Below, piece by piece: positions 49,385 through 58,353 of a DNA stretch of 64,000 bases. The position numbers and the translations under genes were made by a program. The DNA lies in contig NZ_LLZI01000213.1 of NCBI RefSeq assembly GCF_001509485.1, forward strand, positions 1 through 64,000, read 5' to 3'. This DNA is from Streptomyces sp. NRRL F-4489 (GTDB taxonomy: Bacteria > Actinomycetota > Actinomycetes > Streptomycetales > Streptomycetaceae). Numbering within the stretch: position 1 is the first letter of the stretch; the number at the start of each line of letters is the position of its first letter. Under the pieces are notes generated by a model that worked only from the letters and a program-made list of their open reading frames with translations, made no database searches and was not told the DNA's origin.

Positions 49385-49429
49385 GCGCCGGCCGCCGCGC
49401 CCCGTGGGGGCGAGCGCGACGGCCGGCGC
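49385..49429. terminator. Bidirectional hairpin between symporter and peptidase
   Basis: GCGCCGGCCG and CGGCCGGCGC (10 bp, perfect) enclose a 25-base loop that can fold again through GCCCC and GGGGC. It lies between convergent genes. Confidence 0.65.
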
Positions 49430-49451
49430 GCGGGTCAGGCGGCCCGGTCGG

Positions 49452-50660
49452 TCACTGGACGACCTTCAGGAGCTTGTTGGGCGTGCCCTGGCCCGGGTTG
49501 CTGATCTTGTCGGCGGTGGCACCGTCCACCAGCGCCTTCTCGACGTCCGCCGGCTTGGCGTCCTGGTGGCCGGCCAGGTAGAGCGCGGCCGCGCCGACCA
49601 CGTGCGGGGTCGCCATGGAGGTGCCGGAGATCGTCTTGGTGGCGTCGTCGCCGGTGTTCCAGTCCGAGGTGATGTCGGAACCGGGCGCGTAGAGGTCCAC
49701 GACGCTGCCGTAGTTGGAGAAGTCCGACTGCTGGTCGTCCTTGGTGCTGGAGGCGACCGTGATGGCCTCCTTGACCCGGGCCGGGGAGCCCTGGCCGGCG
49801 TCGGTGGACTCGTTGCCGGCCGCGACACCGAAGGTGACACCGGAGTCGATGGCCTTCTTCACCGCCGCGTCCAGCGCCTCGTCCGCGCCGCCGCCGAGCG
49901 ACATATTGGCGACCGAGGGGCCCTTGTGGTTCTTGGTGACCCAGTCGATGCCCGCGACGACCTGCTCGGTGGTGCCGGAGCCCTGGGCGTCGAGCACCTT
50001 GACGGCGACCAGCTTCACCTTCTTGGCGACGCCGTGCGCGGTGCCGCCGATGGTGCCCGAGACATGGGTGCCGTGGCCGTTGTCGTCCTCGGCCTTGGCG
50101 CTGTTGTCCAGGGCGTTGAAGCCGTACGACGCCCGGCCGCCGAAGTCCTTGTGGCTGATGTGGATGCCGGTGTCGATGACGTACGCGGTGACGCCCTCGC
50201 CCGCGCTGTCGGGGTAGGTGTACTTGCCGTCGCCCTTGGTGTCGGCCTGGTCGATGCGGTCCAGGCCCCACGACGGCGGGTTGTCCTGGGTGCCGTCGAT
50301 GTGGAAGGTGTGGTTCTGCACGACCTTGTCGACCGCCGGGTCGGCGGCCAGGCGCTTGGCCTCGTCGTCGGAGAGACCGGTGGCCGAGAAGCCGTCGATC
50401 GCGGAGGTGAAGGTCCGCTTCACCTTTCCGCCGTACTTGGCGGCCAGGCCGCCGCTCTCGGCGGCGCGCACCGACGCCGATTTCTTCAGCAGCACGATGT
50501 AGCTGCCCTTGACGGCGCCCTTGGCGTCCGCGCCGTAGATCTTGCCTTCGGCAGGCGCCGCACCGGCGGTGACCGCGGTGACGGCGGCGATACCGGTGGC
50601 GGCGACCGCGGCGGATATCGCCGTGACGAGCCGCTTCTTGCCGGAACGCTTATGAGCCAT
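49452..50660 (-). CDS. Secreted subtilisin-like serine peptidase (S8)
   Basis: This 402-residue preproprotein has a Lys/Arg-rich start and hydrophobic signal peptide ending near APA (about residue 37), an I9-type propeptide (GSYIVLLKKSASVRA...KVVQNHTFHI, about 50-120), and the S8 domain with Asp163 (VIDTGIH), His196 (NGHGTHVSGT) and Ser348 (SGTSMATPHV). It ends soon after the catalytic domain. It is probably a secreted protease for nutrition or development. The ATG at 50660 has AGGAGA about ten bases upstream; a further 52 residues are open but have no signal-peptide logic. The 5' leader holds a hairpin. Confidence 0.94.
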   Translation of the reverse strand: MAHKRSGKKRLVTAISAAVAATGIAAVTAVTAGAAPAEGKIYGADAKGAVKGSYIVLLKKSASVRAAESGGLAAKYGGKVKRTFTSAIDGFSATGLSDDEAKRLAADPAVDKVVQNHTFHIDGTQDNPPSWGLDRIDQADTKGDGKYTYPDSAGEGVTAYVIDTGIHISHKDFGGRASYGFNALDNSAKAEDDNGHGTHVSGTIGGTAHGVAKKVKLVAVKVLDAQGSGTTEQVVAGIDWVTKNHKGPSVANMSLGGGADEALDAAVKKAIDSGVTFGVAAGNESTDAGQGSPARVKEAITVASSTKDDQQSDFSNYGSVVDLYAPGSDITSDWNTGDDATKTISGTSMATPHVVGAAALYLAGHQDAKPADVEKALVDGATADKISNPGQGTPNKLLKVVQ

Positions 50661-51116
50661 AGCGAGGGTTCTCCTCGTTCGTGGTGTGGGGGGAAGCGTT
50701 GCGCAACGGCCCGAGGAGACCCGGAGGTCTCCCTCGGGCTGGTTCGAAACCCTGTCGGATTGACGGGTCCAATTCAAGGGCCGCCGGGCCGTGTGAGATA
50801 CGCAACAACCTTGCACAACTGCAAACGCGGGCAGAAGCGGCCAAAGCCACCGGGGCAGTTGAGGACAAGCGGCTCAACACCGTTTACATGGGCGCAATAG
50901 AGCGGCTCGGCTGACGGTCCATGGGCCGCCTGCCGCTGCCGCCGGGCGGCTACGCTCGCGCCCCGCAAGAGCCGCGTACCGGCGGTTACTTGGCGGCTCG
51001 GCGGGCGCCGGGCGGTCCCCGGGCCCGCCGTCGCCGCGCCGGTCCGGCGGGCCCCGGAGCCGGGCGCGGGGCACCTGCGAGACTGGGCGCGAGAACGCAC
51101 CGCAGGAGGCACCCCG
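50661..51116. promoter_or_regulatory. Spacer between peptidase and kinase genes with hairpin and palindrome
   Basis: Two signals stand out in 456 bases. CCCGAGGAGACC (50710) and GGTCTCCCTCGGG (50726) form a stem with one bulge around a 4-base loop, about 50 bases before the peptidase start, in its leader. TTGCA-CAAC-TGCAA (50811-50824) is a short palindrome that could lie at the promoter. The GGTTCGAAACC at about 50742 is not a tRNA arm. From 50880 to 51116 I see only GC-rich sequence. Confidence 0.45.
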
Positions 51117-52004
51117 ATGACCGAACCCCGCACCGCCTTCACCGAGGCGCGCGCCCGGGACCTGCTCGCCGCGGCCGGGCACCCCGGCGCGGCGGCGGAC
51201 GCCCGGCTGCTCGCCCTCGGCGAGAACGCCGTCTTCGCGCTGGGCGAGGCCGGACCGGTCGTCCGGATCGGCCGCAGCGCCGACCTGCTGCCGCGCGCCG
51301 AGCGCGAACTGGCCGTGGCCGCCTGGCTCGCGGCCGAGGGCGTCCCGGCCGTGCGCGCCGCCGAAGCCGGGGCCCGGCTCGTCGACGGCCACCCCGTGAC
51401 GTACTGGCACCGGCTCCCCGAGGCCGTCCGCCCGGCCGGGCCGCGCGACCTCGCCGAACTCCTCAAGCGCGTCCACGCCCTGCCCGAGCCGCCGTTCGCC
51501 CTCCCCCGGCGCGAACTGCTGGACGGGGTGGAGCGCTGGCTGCGGCTGGCCGGCGACGCGGTGGCACCGGCCGACGCGGAATACCTGCGCGGCCGGCGGG
51601 ACGCCTTCGCGCTGGCCGCGACGGCGCTGGAGCCGCATCTGCCGCGCGGCCCGATCCACGGCGACGCGCTGCCCCGCAACGTCCACGTCGGGCCGGACGG
51701 ACCGGTCCTGGTCGACCTGGAGACCTTCTCCTGCGATCTGCGCGAGCACGACCTCGTCGTGATGGCGCTGAGCCGGGACCGCTACGGGCTGGGCGCGGAA
51801 GCCTACGACGCCTTCGCCGCGGCGTACGGCTGGGACGTGCGGGACTGGGCGGGCTGCGCCGTGCTGCGCGGCTCCCGGGAGACCGCGAGCTGCGCCTGGG
51901 TCTCCCAGCACGCGCCCGGCAACCCGGCCGCGGCCCGGGAATTCCGCCGCCGGGTCGCCTCCCTGCGCGAGAAGGACACGGCGGTGCGGTGGTACCCGTT
52001 CTGA
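51117..52004 (+). CDS. Phosphotransferase family protein (APH-like)
   Basis: This 295-residue kinase-fold protein has GENAVFALGEAGPVVRIGR in the N-lobe, a Brenner motif GPIHGDALPRNVHVGP (catalytic Asp in HGDALPRN), and DLETFSCDLREHDLVVMAL in the DFG-like position. It resembles aminoglycoside/choline kinase relatives common in Streptomyces; the substrate may be a small molecule or an antibiotic, but nothing shows which. The ATG follows GGAGG by about seven bases. It has no close operon partner. Confidence 0.87.
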   Translation: MTEPRTAFTEARARDLLAAAGHPGAAADARLLALGENAVFALGEAGPVVRIGRSADLLPRAERELAVAAWLAAEGVPAVRAAEAGARLVDGHPVTYWHRLPEAVRPAGPRDLAELLKRVHALPEPPFALPRRELLDGVERWLRLAGDAVAPADAEYLRGRRDAFALAATALEPHLPRGPIHGDALPRNVHVGPDGPVLVDLETFSCDLREHDLVVMALSRDRYGLGAEAYDAFAAAYGWDVRDWAGCAVLRGSRETASCAWVSQHAPGNPAAAREFRRRVASLREKDTAVRWYPF

Positions 52005-52084
52005 CGCGGTGACGGGACTCCGGGCGCGGTGGCCTGGGCGCGCGGAACGGTGGCCGGACGGGCGACCCCGCGACCGGGCCGGCC

Positions 52085-52798
52085 TCAGCGCTGGTGCGGG
52101 ATCAGCGGCCAGGCCGCCTCGACTATCGCCTCCGGCTTGCCGGACCGGCGCAGATACGCCTGGAACGAGGCGGCCTGCTCGGCGGCGGCCCGCTCCTGCA
52201 ACGCGTGCAGCTCTCGCGGCGAGGGCAGCGCGACGGCCGGATACCTCTCGCCGATCCGGCGGGCCACACCGGCCGCGGCCGCCGCGTCGGCGCCCGCCTC
52301 GTGCGCGCCGTCGAGCCGTACGCCGTAGTGGCCGCAGAGCGCCTGGAGGGCGCGCTTGCCCTTGCGGTAGCGGTCCACGTGCTTGTCGAGGACGAGCGGG
52401 TCGATGACCGGGGCGGGCGGGTGGCCGAGCCGCTCGGTCAGGGTGCGCAGGCCGTGCCGGCGGCATTCGCGGTCCAGCAGGGACAGGTCGTACCGGGCGT
52501 TCATCACCACCAGCGGGATCTGTGCGCCCAGCGCCCCGGCCAGCGCCTCGGTGATCTCCTCTATCGCCTCGGCGGGCGGCCGGCCGTGCGCGCGGACGTA
52601 CGCGGTCGACATGCCGTGGATCTCCGCGGCCTCCTCGGGGACCGGCACGCCCGGGTCGAGCAGCCAGGACTGCTGCCCCGCCACCCGGCCGTCCCCCTCC
52701 AGCCGCACCAGCGCGGCCGAGATGACGCGGTCGCGCTCGATGTCGGTGCCCGTGGTCTCCAGGTCGAAGCTGACCAGCAGCTCCTGATGCCAGCTCAT
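52085..52798 (-). CDS. 3'-5' exonuclease (DnaQ-like)
   Basis: This 237-residue exonuclease has the DEDDh order: SFDLETTGTDIERDRVI (ExoI, Asp and Glu), NARYDLSLLDRECRRHGL (ExoII, Asp) and HEAGADAAAAAGVARRI (ExoIII, His and Asp). It resembles the epsilon-like proofreading exonucleases of DNA polymerase III, stand-alone in Streptomyces. AAGGAGG lies six bases before the ATG at 52798. It may act in repair or RNA trimming. Its neighbour upstream is the HEPN gene, 100 bases away. Confidence 0.92.
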   Translation of the reverse strand: MSWHQELLVSFDLETTGTDIERDRVISAALVRLEGDGRVAGQQSWLLDPGVPVPEEAAEIHGMSTAYVRAHGRPPAEAIEEITEALAGALGAQIPLVVMNARYDLSLLDRECRRHGLRTLTERLGHPPAPVIDPLVLDKHVDRYRKGKRALQALCGHYGVRLDGAHEAGADAAAAAGVARRIGERYPAVALPSPRELHALQERAAAEQAASFQAYLRRSGKPEAIVEAAWPLIPHQR

Positions 52799-52898
52799 GC
52801 GGCCTCCTTCGGTGGTACCTCCCCCGCTGACCGCCACTCTCGCACGCGCCACTGACAGCGGGCCGGGCCGCCCGGCGCCGGCCGCCGCCGGAGGGCCG

Positions 52899-54140
52899 TC
52901 AGGACACCGGCCGGGAGTCCGCCCAGACGCTCTCGAACTCCTCGCGGTAGATCTCGAAGAGCCCGTGGTCGCCGTCGCCGGCGTCCTGCCGGACCACCTC
53001 CCGGCCGCCGCCGCGCAGTACGAACACCGGCGACTCCATCCCGCGGCTCTTGCGGAGATAGGGCTGGACGACGGCTATCCCGTCGGGCCCGTCGCCGTCG
53101 ACGAGGTAGGCGGTGAAGCGCGGCGTCTCGTCGAAGACCTGGATCTCGAACGCGCCGGGGTCCCGCAGCCGGGCCCGCACCCGCCGCATGTGCAGGATGT
53201 TCATCTCGATGGAGCGGCTCATCTCGCCCTTCTTCAGGCCGATTTCGCGCTCCCGGCGGCGGACCGCGCTGCTGGCCGGATTGAGGAAGAGCAGCCGGAC
53301 CCGGCAGCCGGACTCGGCGAGCCGGACCAGGCGGCGGCCGGAGTAGTTCTGGACGAGGAGGTTGAGTCCTATGCCCACCGCGTCGAGGCGGCGGGCGCCG
53401 CCGAAGAGGTCCTCGGCCGGCAGCTGGCGCTGGAGCCGCACCCGGTCGGGGTGGACGCCGACGACATCGGCGTACCGGTCGCCGACGAGGTCCTCGACGG
53501 CGTCGATCGGCAGCCGCCCGGAGACCCGGGTGCCGGCCCCGGAGCCGAGGATGTCCAGCAGCCGGGCGGAGGCCCGCTCGGCCTGGGCGAGGACGGTGCC
53601 GGACAGCGCGCGGTTGCGGGAGACGATGTTGCGGGCCACCTCCAGCTCGTCCAGGGCCAGCTCGACCTCGCGGCGGTCGTCCACGTAGGGCTCGAAGCAC
53701 GGCCAGTGCTGGACCATCAGCTCGCGCAGCTGCGGCAGCGTCAGGAAGCTGACGATGTTGTCGTCGGCGGGGTCGAGGAGGTAGCCCTTGCGGCGGCTGA
53801 CCTCGCGGACCGCGACCGCGCGCTGCACCCACTCCTGGCCGGCCGGCCCGGCGGCGGCGATCACCCACTCGTCGCCGTGCACCGGCTCGTAGACGGGGCG
53901 CAGAACGGCCGCGACGACGGCGCGCAGCCGCTGCTCGACGAGATTCAGCCAGATGTAGGCGCGGCCGGCCCGGCTGGCCCGGGTGCGCACCTCGGTCCAG
54001 GCGTCGGCGCCCCAGTCCAGCTCGGCGCCGATCTCCAGCGGACGGGCCAGCGACACCGTGCCGGGCGGCGCGTCCACGGAGCCGCCCTCGTGGCCCTCAT
54101 GACTCTCGTCACCAGGGGGCAACTCCAGCCCGCCGCTCAC
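52899..54140 (-). CDS. SAV2148-family HEPN-domain protein
   Basis: This 413-residue protein closely follows the conserved Streptomyces SAV2148 type: LEIGAELDWGADAWTEVRTRASRAGRAYIWLNLVEQRLRAVVAAVL at the start (HEPN-like helices), then a long helical body and a C-terminal domain with SRSIEMNILHMRRVRARLRDPGAFEIQVFDETPRFTAYLVDGDGPDGIAVVQ. The C-terminal part recalls phospholipase-D-like or sensor folds, without a clear HKD motif. Start: GTG at 54140, with AAGG upstream, which gives the usual VSGGLELPPGD start. Biological role is unknown; HEPN domains often bind or cut RNA. Confidence 0.85.
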   Translation of the reverse strand: MSGGLELPPGDESHEGHEGGSVDAPPGTVSLARPLEIGAELDWGADAWTEVRTRASRAGRAYIWLNLVEQRLRAVVAAVLRPVYEPVHGDEWVIAAAGPAGQEWVQRAVAVREVSRRKGYLLDPADDNIVSFLTLPQLRELMVQHWPCFEPYVDDRREVELALDELEVARNIVSRNRALSGTVLAQAERASARLLDILGSGAGTRVSGRLPIDAVEDLVGDRYADVVGVHPDRVRLQRQLPAEDLFGGARRLDAVGIGLNLLVQNYSGRRLVRLAESGCRVRLLFLNPASSAVRRREREIGLKKGEMSRSIEMNILHMRRVRARLRDPGAFEIQVFDETPRFTAYLVDGDGPDGIAVVQPYLRKSRGMESPVFVLRGGGREVVRQDAGDGDHGLFEIYREEFESVWADSRPVS

Positions 54141-54624
54141 CTGCCACCGCCTTCCGAACCCCCGTGCCAACGATCAAGGCAGACTACTGCGGCGCGGGAG
54201 GCGGTGCAGCAGGATGGTCCGAGTCCGCCGCCAACTCCCCTTTGCCGCCGTACCCGTTGTGGCCGGACAGCGCGGTGGGAGTGAGCGGTTTCATAGCCGG
54301 GGCGGCGGCCGGCGGCCGATTCCGGGCCACCCGATGGAGCGATCCGGGCGCGGGCCGTTGACGGCCACCCGGGGCACCGGACCGGCCCCTGGCCGACCCC
54401 CGGGTCGGCCCCCGGGTCAGCCGCCTGGCACCCCCGGCCGCCCGCCGAAGACACGGTACGACAATCCGACATTGCCGGATGTTTCCCACCATTCAGCGGA
54501 ATTCACGCGAAAATGTCTCGTTATCCGGCAAGTTGGAACACGTTGGGAAAGGATTCCGATTCGGTCCGCGGACGTGTGTCGTGGAGTCGCCGCCGCCCCG
54601 CAGAGAAAGTGGAAGAGTCTACGC
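54141..54624. promoter_or_regulatory. Intergenic region upstream of glgX with a 9-bp inverted repeat
   Basis: A 484-base divergent spacer. TTGCCGGAT (54472-54480) and ATCCGGCAA (54523-54531) are perfect complements 42 bases apart in a locally AT-rich stretch. The place, about 100-150 bases before glgX, suits paired operator half-sites or a looping site. The first 300 bases are GC-rich with nothing clear. Confidence 0.4.
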
Positions 54625-56850
54625 ATGCAGGTCTGGCCGGGACAGATGTATCCGCTGGGTGCCACCTACGACGGTGCGGGCACCAATTTCGCGGTGTTCT
54701 CCGAAGCCGCCACGCGCATCGAACTGTGTCTGCTGCACGACGACGGTTCGGAGACCGCCGTCGAGCTGCGCGAGTCCGACGCGTTCGTGCGGCACGCGTA
54801 TCTGCCGGGGGTGATGCCGGGGCAGCGCTACGGCTTCCGGGCGCACGGCCCCTACGAGCCCGAGCGCGGACACCGCTGCAATTCCGCCAAGCTGCTCCTC
54901 GACCCGTACGCCCGGGCGATGAGCGGCGTGATCGACTGGGACGAGGCGGTCTACGGCTACCACTTCGGCCGCCCGGAGGTCCGCAACGACCTCGACTCGG
55001 CGCCGCACACCATGGCGTCGGTGGTGGTCAACCCGTACTTCGACTGGGGCGACGACCGCCCGCCGCGCACCGCCTACCACGAGACGGTGCTCTACGAGGC
55101 GCACGTCAAGGGCCTGACGATGCGCCACCCGGACCTCCCGGACGAGCTGCGCGGCACCTACGCGGCGCTGGCCCATCCGGCGATCATCGACCACCTGACG
55201 GAGCTGGGCGTCACCGCGCTGGAGCTGATGCCGGTGCACCAGTTCGTCCAGGACCACCGGCTGGTGGACGCCGGGCTGTCGAACTACTGGGGCTACAACA
55301 CCATCGGCTTCTTCGCCCCGCACAACGCCTACGCCTCCTGGGGGGACCGCGGGCAGCAGGTGCTGGAGTTCAAGACGGCGGTGCGGGCGCTGCACCGGGC
55401 GGGCATCGAGGTGATCCTCGACGTGGTCTACAACCACACGGCCGAGGGCAGCCACCTGGGGCCGACGCTGTCCTTCCGGGGGCTGGACAACGCCTCGTAC
55501 TACCGGCTGTCGGAGGACCGGCGCTACTACATGGACACCACGGGCACCGGGAACTCCCTGCTGATGCGCAGCCCGCACGTGCTCCAGCTGGTGATGGACT
55601 CGCTGCGGTACTGGGTCCAGGAGATGCATGTGGACGGCTTCCGGTTCGACCTGGCGGCGACGCTGGCCCGGCAGTTCCACGAGGTGGACCGGCTGTCGTC
55701 GTTCTTCGACCTGGTGCACCAGGACCCGGTGGTCAGCCAGGTGAAGCTGATCGCCGAGCCCTGGGACGTCGGCGAGGGCGGCTACCAGGTGGGGAACTTC
55801 CCGCCGCTGTGGACGGAGTGGAACGGCAAGTACCGCGACACCGTGCGGGACCTGTGGCGGGGCGAGCCGCGCACCCTGGCGGAGTTCGGGTCCCGGCTGA
55901 CCGGTTCGTCGGACCTCTACCAGGAGGACGGGCGGCGCCCGCTGGCCTCGGTCAACTTCGTCACCTGCCACGACGGCTTCACCCTGCGCGACCTGGTCTC
56001 GTACAACGACAAGCACAACGAGGCCAACGGGGAGGACAACCGCGACGGGGAGCGGTTCAACCGGTCCTGGAACTGCGGGGTGGAGGGGCCGACCGACGAC
56101 CCCGGGGTGCGGCGGCTGCGGCTGCGGCAGATGAGGAACTTCATCGCCACCCTGATGCTGTCGCAGGGCGTGCCGATGCTCAGCCACGGCGACGAGTTCG
56201 GGCGCACCCAGCGCGGCAACAACAACGCGTACTGCCAGGACAACGAGCTGGCCTGGGTGCGCTGGCCGGAGCGGCCGGCACCGGGCGCCCAGGGCGGCTC
56301 CGGGACGGCGGACGGGGACGCGGCCGACGGGGACGCGGCGGACGGGCCCGGCCCGGTGGCGGACTCGCCGGAGGAGGCCGAGCGGGCGGAGGAGCTGGCG
56401 CTGCTGGCGTTCGTCCGGCAGATGGTGTGGCTGCGGCGGGACCACCCGGTCTTCCGGCGGCGGCGGTTCTTCCAGGGCCACCCGCTGGAGGGCACCCGCG
56501 ACGAGCTGTCCGACATCGCGTGGTTCACCGCGGCCGGTACGGAGATGGGCACCCGCGACTGGCAGTCGGTGCACGCGCACGCGCTGACCGTCTTCCTCAA
56601 CGGCAGCTCGATCTCGGAGCCGGGGCCGCGCGGTGAGCCGATCACCGACGACTCGTTCCTGCTGATGTTCAACGCCCACGACCAGGACAAGGAGTTCCGG
56701 GTGCCGGAGCATCTGGGCCGGCAGTGGCAGGTGGTGGTGGACACCGACCGGCCGGAGGCGCCGGCGGACGGCCGGGGCGCCAAGGTCAAGGGCGGCGATC
56801 TGCTGACGCTGGTCGGGCGGAGCCTGCTGGTGCTCCAGCGGCCCGCCTGA
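54625..56850 (+). CDS. glgX: Glycogen debranching enzyme GlgX
   Basis: This 741-residue GH13 isoamylase-type enzyme has an N-terminal CBM48 (GATYDGAGTNFAVFSEAATRIELCL), then the barrel motifs VILDVVYNHTAEG, DGFRFDLAATL (nucleophile Asp), LIAEPWDVGEGGYQVGNFP (acid Glu) and TCHDGFTLRDLVSYNDKHN. It removes alpha-1,6 branches from limit dextrins. An Asp/Gly-rich insert (about 560-590, DGDAADGDAADG) interrupts the C-terminal part. The ATG at 54625 begins MQVWPGQMYPLG as in relatives. With TreY it points to a glycogen-to-trehalose route. Confidence 0.93.
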   Translation: MQVWPGQMYPLGATYDGAGTNFAVFSEAATRIELCLLHDDGSETAVELRESDAFVRHAYLPGVMPGQRYGFRAHGPYEPERGHRCNSAKLLLDPYARAMSGVIDWDEAVYGYHFGRPEVRNDLDSAPHTMASVVVNPYFDWGDDRPPRTAYHETVLYEAHVKGLTMRHPDLPDELRGTYAALAHPAIIDHLTELGVTALELMPVHQFVQDHRLVDAGLSNYWGYNTIGFFAPHNAYASWGDRGQQVLEFKTAVRALHRAGIEVILDVVYNHTAEGSHLGPTLSFRGLDNASYYRLSEDRRYYMDTTGTGNSLLMRSPHVLQLVMDSLRYWVQEMHVDGFRFDLAATLARQFHEVDRLSSFFDLVHQDPVVSQVKLIAEPWDVGEGGYQVGNFPPLWTEWNGKYRDTVRDLWRGEPRTLAEFGSRLTGSSDLYQEDGRRPLASVNFVTCHDGFTLRDLVSYNDKHNEANGEDNRDGERFNRSWNCGVEGPTDDPGVRRLRLRQMRNFIATLMLSQGVPMLSHGDEFGRTQRGNNNAYCQDNELAWVRWPERPAPGAQGGSGTADGDAADGDAADGPGPVADSPEEAERAEELALLAFVRQMVWLRRDHPVFRRRRFFQGHPLEGTRDELSDIAWFTAAGTEMGTRDWQSVHAHALTVFLNGSSISEPGPRGEPITDDSFLLMFNAHDQDKEFRVPEHLGRQWQVVVDTDRPEAPADGRGAKVKGGDLLTLVGRSLLVLQRPA

Positions 56851-56896
56851 GCGCCCGCCTGAGCGCCCGTCCGACCCGCGGCGGGCCCCGGACGGG

Positions 56897-58189
56897 TCAG
56901 GGCGCCGGGGCGGGGTTCGCGGCGGCGTCCCGGCCCGTTCCGGGGGCGTCCCGGCCCGTTCCGGCAGGCGCGGCGGGCCGGGTACCGCCGCGGGTGGTGA
57001 GCGCGACGGCGAGGATCAGCACCGCGGCGCCGACCGCGACCGCGAAGGCGGCGGCCGGGCCGTGGGTGTCGGCGAGCCGCCCGGAGACGGCCAGCGCGAC
57101 GGCCTGGCCGCCGACCACGGCACTGGTCAGGAACGCCATCGACTCGGCCAGCCGGGTGGCCGGGACCAGCCGTTCGGTGAGTCCGAAGAGGGTGATCAGA
57201 TGCGGGGCGAAGGCCACCCCGAGCACCACCACGACCAGGTAGAGCGCGCCCAGCGAACGGACGAACAGCAGCGGCACGGACAGCACGATCAGCGCGGCGG
57301 CGGCCGCCCGCCACCGGGCGGGCAGCCCGATCCGGGCCGGTACGAGGGCCAGCGACAGGCCCGCTGCGGCGCTCATCACGCCCATCGCGGCGTACACCAG
57401 TCCGGCCTGGGCGGGCTGGTGGAGGCGTTCGGTGAGCGCGGTGATACCGGCCTGGCAGGCGCCGAACATGGCGCCCTGGAGGGCCGTGGAGAGCCGCATG
57501 GCGTGCACCGCGCGGGGCATCCGGGCGCGCGCCGTCCGCGGCGTCCCGGGGGCTCGCGGGGCCCGGGCCGCCCCGGGGCCGGCCGCCACCGCCGTGGGGT
57601 GCAGCGCGAACGCCGTACCGCAGACCGCCAGCAGCAGCGCGGCCAGCGCCAGCGCCACCGCCGGATGGGCGAACGAGGCGGCGAGCCCCACCAGCGCCGG
57701 GCCGAGCACGAACGAGGTCTCGTCCAGCGTGCCCTCCAGGGACAGCGCGGCGCCCACCACCCGGTCGCCGGCCGCCGCGCGGTGCGCCAGGGCGACCAGC
57801 CGGGTGCGGGCCAGCGGCCCGATCTGCGGCACGCTCGCGCCCGCCAGCAGGCCGATGAGGGCCAGCGGCAGGGTCGCCGTCCGGGCCAGCGCGGCGGTCA
57901 CCAGGGCGGCGACCGCGAGCGCGTTGAGCCAGCAGGTGACGAGCACCACCGGGCGCTGCCCGTGCCGGTCGGCGAGCCGCCCGGTGAGCGGGCCGGCGAC
58001 CGTCTGACCCGCCGCCAGGGCGCCGCCCACCAAGCCCGCCGTGGTGAGCGAACCGCTGGTCTCCGCCACCAGCAGCACGCTGCCGAGCTGGCACATGGCG
58101 GTCGGCAGCCGCCCCAGGAAGGAGACCACGGGCAGCAGCGGCCCCCCGAGGGCGAGCACCCGGCGGTAGGTGGTGGTGGCAGCGGTCAT
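56897..58189 (-). CDS. MFS transporter
   Basis: This 430-residue, 12-helix transporter has GRLADRHGQRPVVLVTCW (motif A) in the first half and an equivalent GRLADTHGPAAAFAV in the second, split by an Ala/Pro/Arg-rich loop. It resembles drug-type or sugar-efflux exporters in Streptomyces; the substrate is unknown. ATG 58189 or GTG 58192 may be used. It lies between glgX (convergent, 46 bases) and treY (divergent) but does not look like a sugar importer, so its link to trehalose is doubtful. It ends in an Ala/Gly/Pro/Arg tail. Confidence 0.85.
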   Translation of the reverse strand: MTAATTTYRRVLALGGPLLPVVSFLGRLPTAMCQLGSVLLVAETSGSLTTAGLVGGALAAGQTVAGPLTGRLADRHGQRPVVLVTCWLNALAVAALVTAALARTATLPLALIGLLAGASVPQIGPLARTRLVALAHRAAAGDRVVGAALSLEGTLDETSFVLGPALVGLAASFAHPAVALALAALLLAVCGTAFALHPTAVAAGPGAARAPRAPGTPRTARARMPRAVHAMRLSTALQGAMFGACQAGITALTERLHQPAQAGLVYAAMGVMSAAAGLSLALVPARIGLPARWRAAAAALIVLSVPLLFVRSLGALYLVVVVLGVAFAPHLITLFGLTERLVPATRLAESMAFLTSAVVGGQAVALAVSGRLADTHGPAAAFAVAVGAAVLILAVALTTRGGTRPAAPAGTGRDAPGTGRDAAANPAPAP

Positions 58190-58353
58190 CACAAGAAGCT
58201 ACCGGCCGCACCGGCGGGAACCGTAGCGGCGGTACGTACGAAGCGGTACCGCGGTCCGGCTCGGCGGTTCGGACGAAGACACCACGGACCGGACGGCCCG
58301 GGATGACGCAACCCGATGACAGAACGGCCCGCCCGCGGGGTACGGGTGTTCCC

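Noticed and set aside
50740..50755. GGTTCGAAACC resembling a tRNA T-loop
   Set aside because: Flanking bases do not form the T stem, and no D, anticodon or acceptor arms are found.
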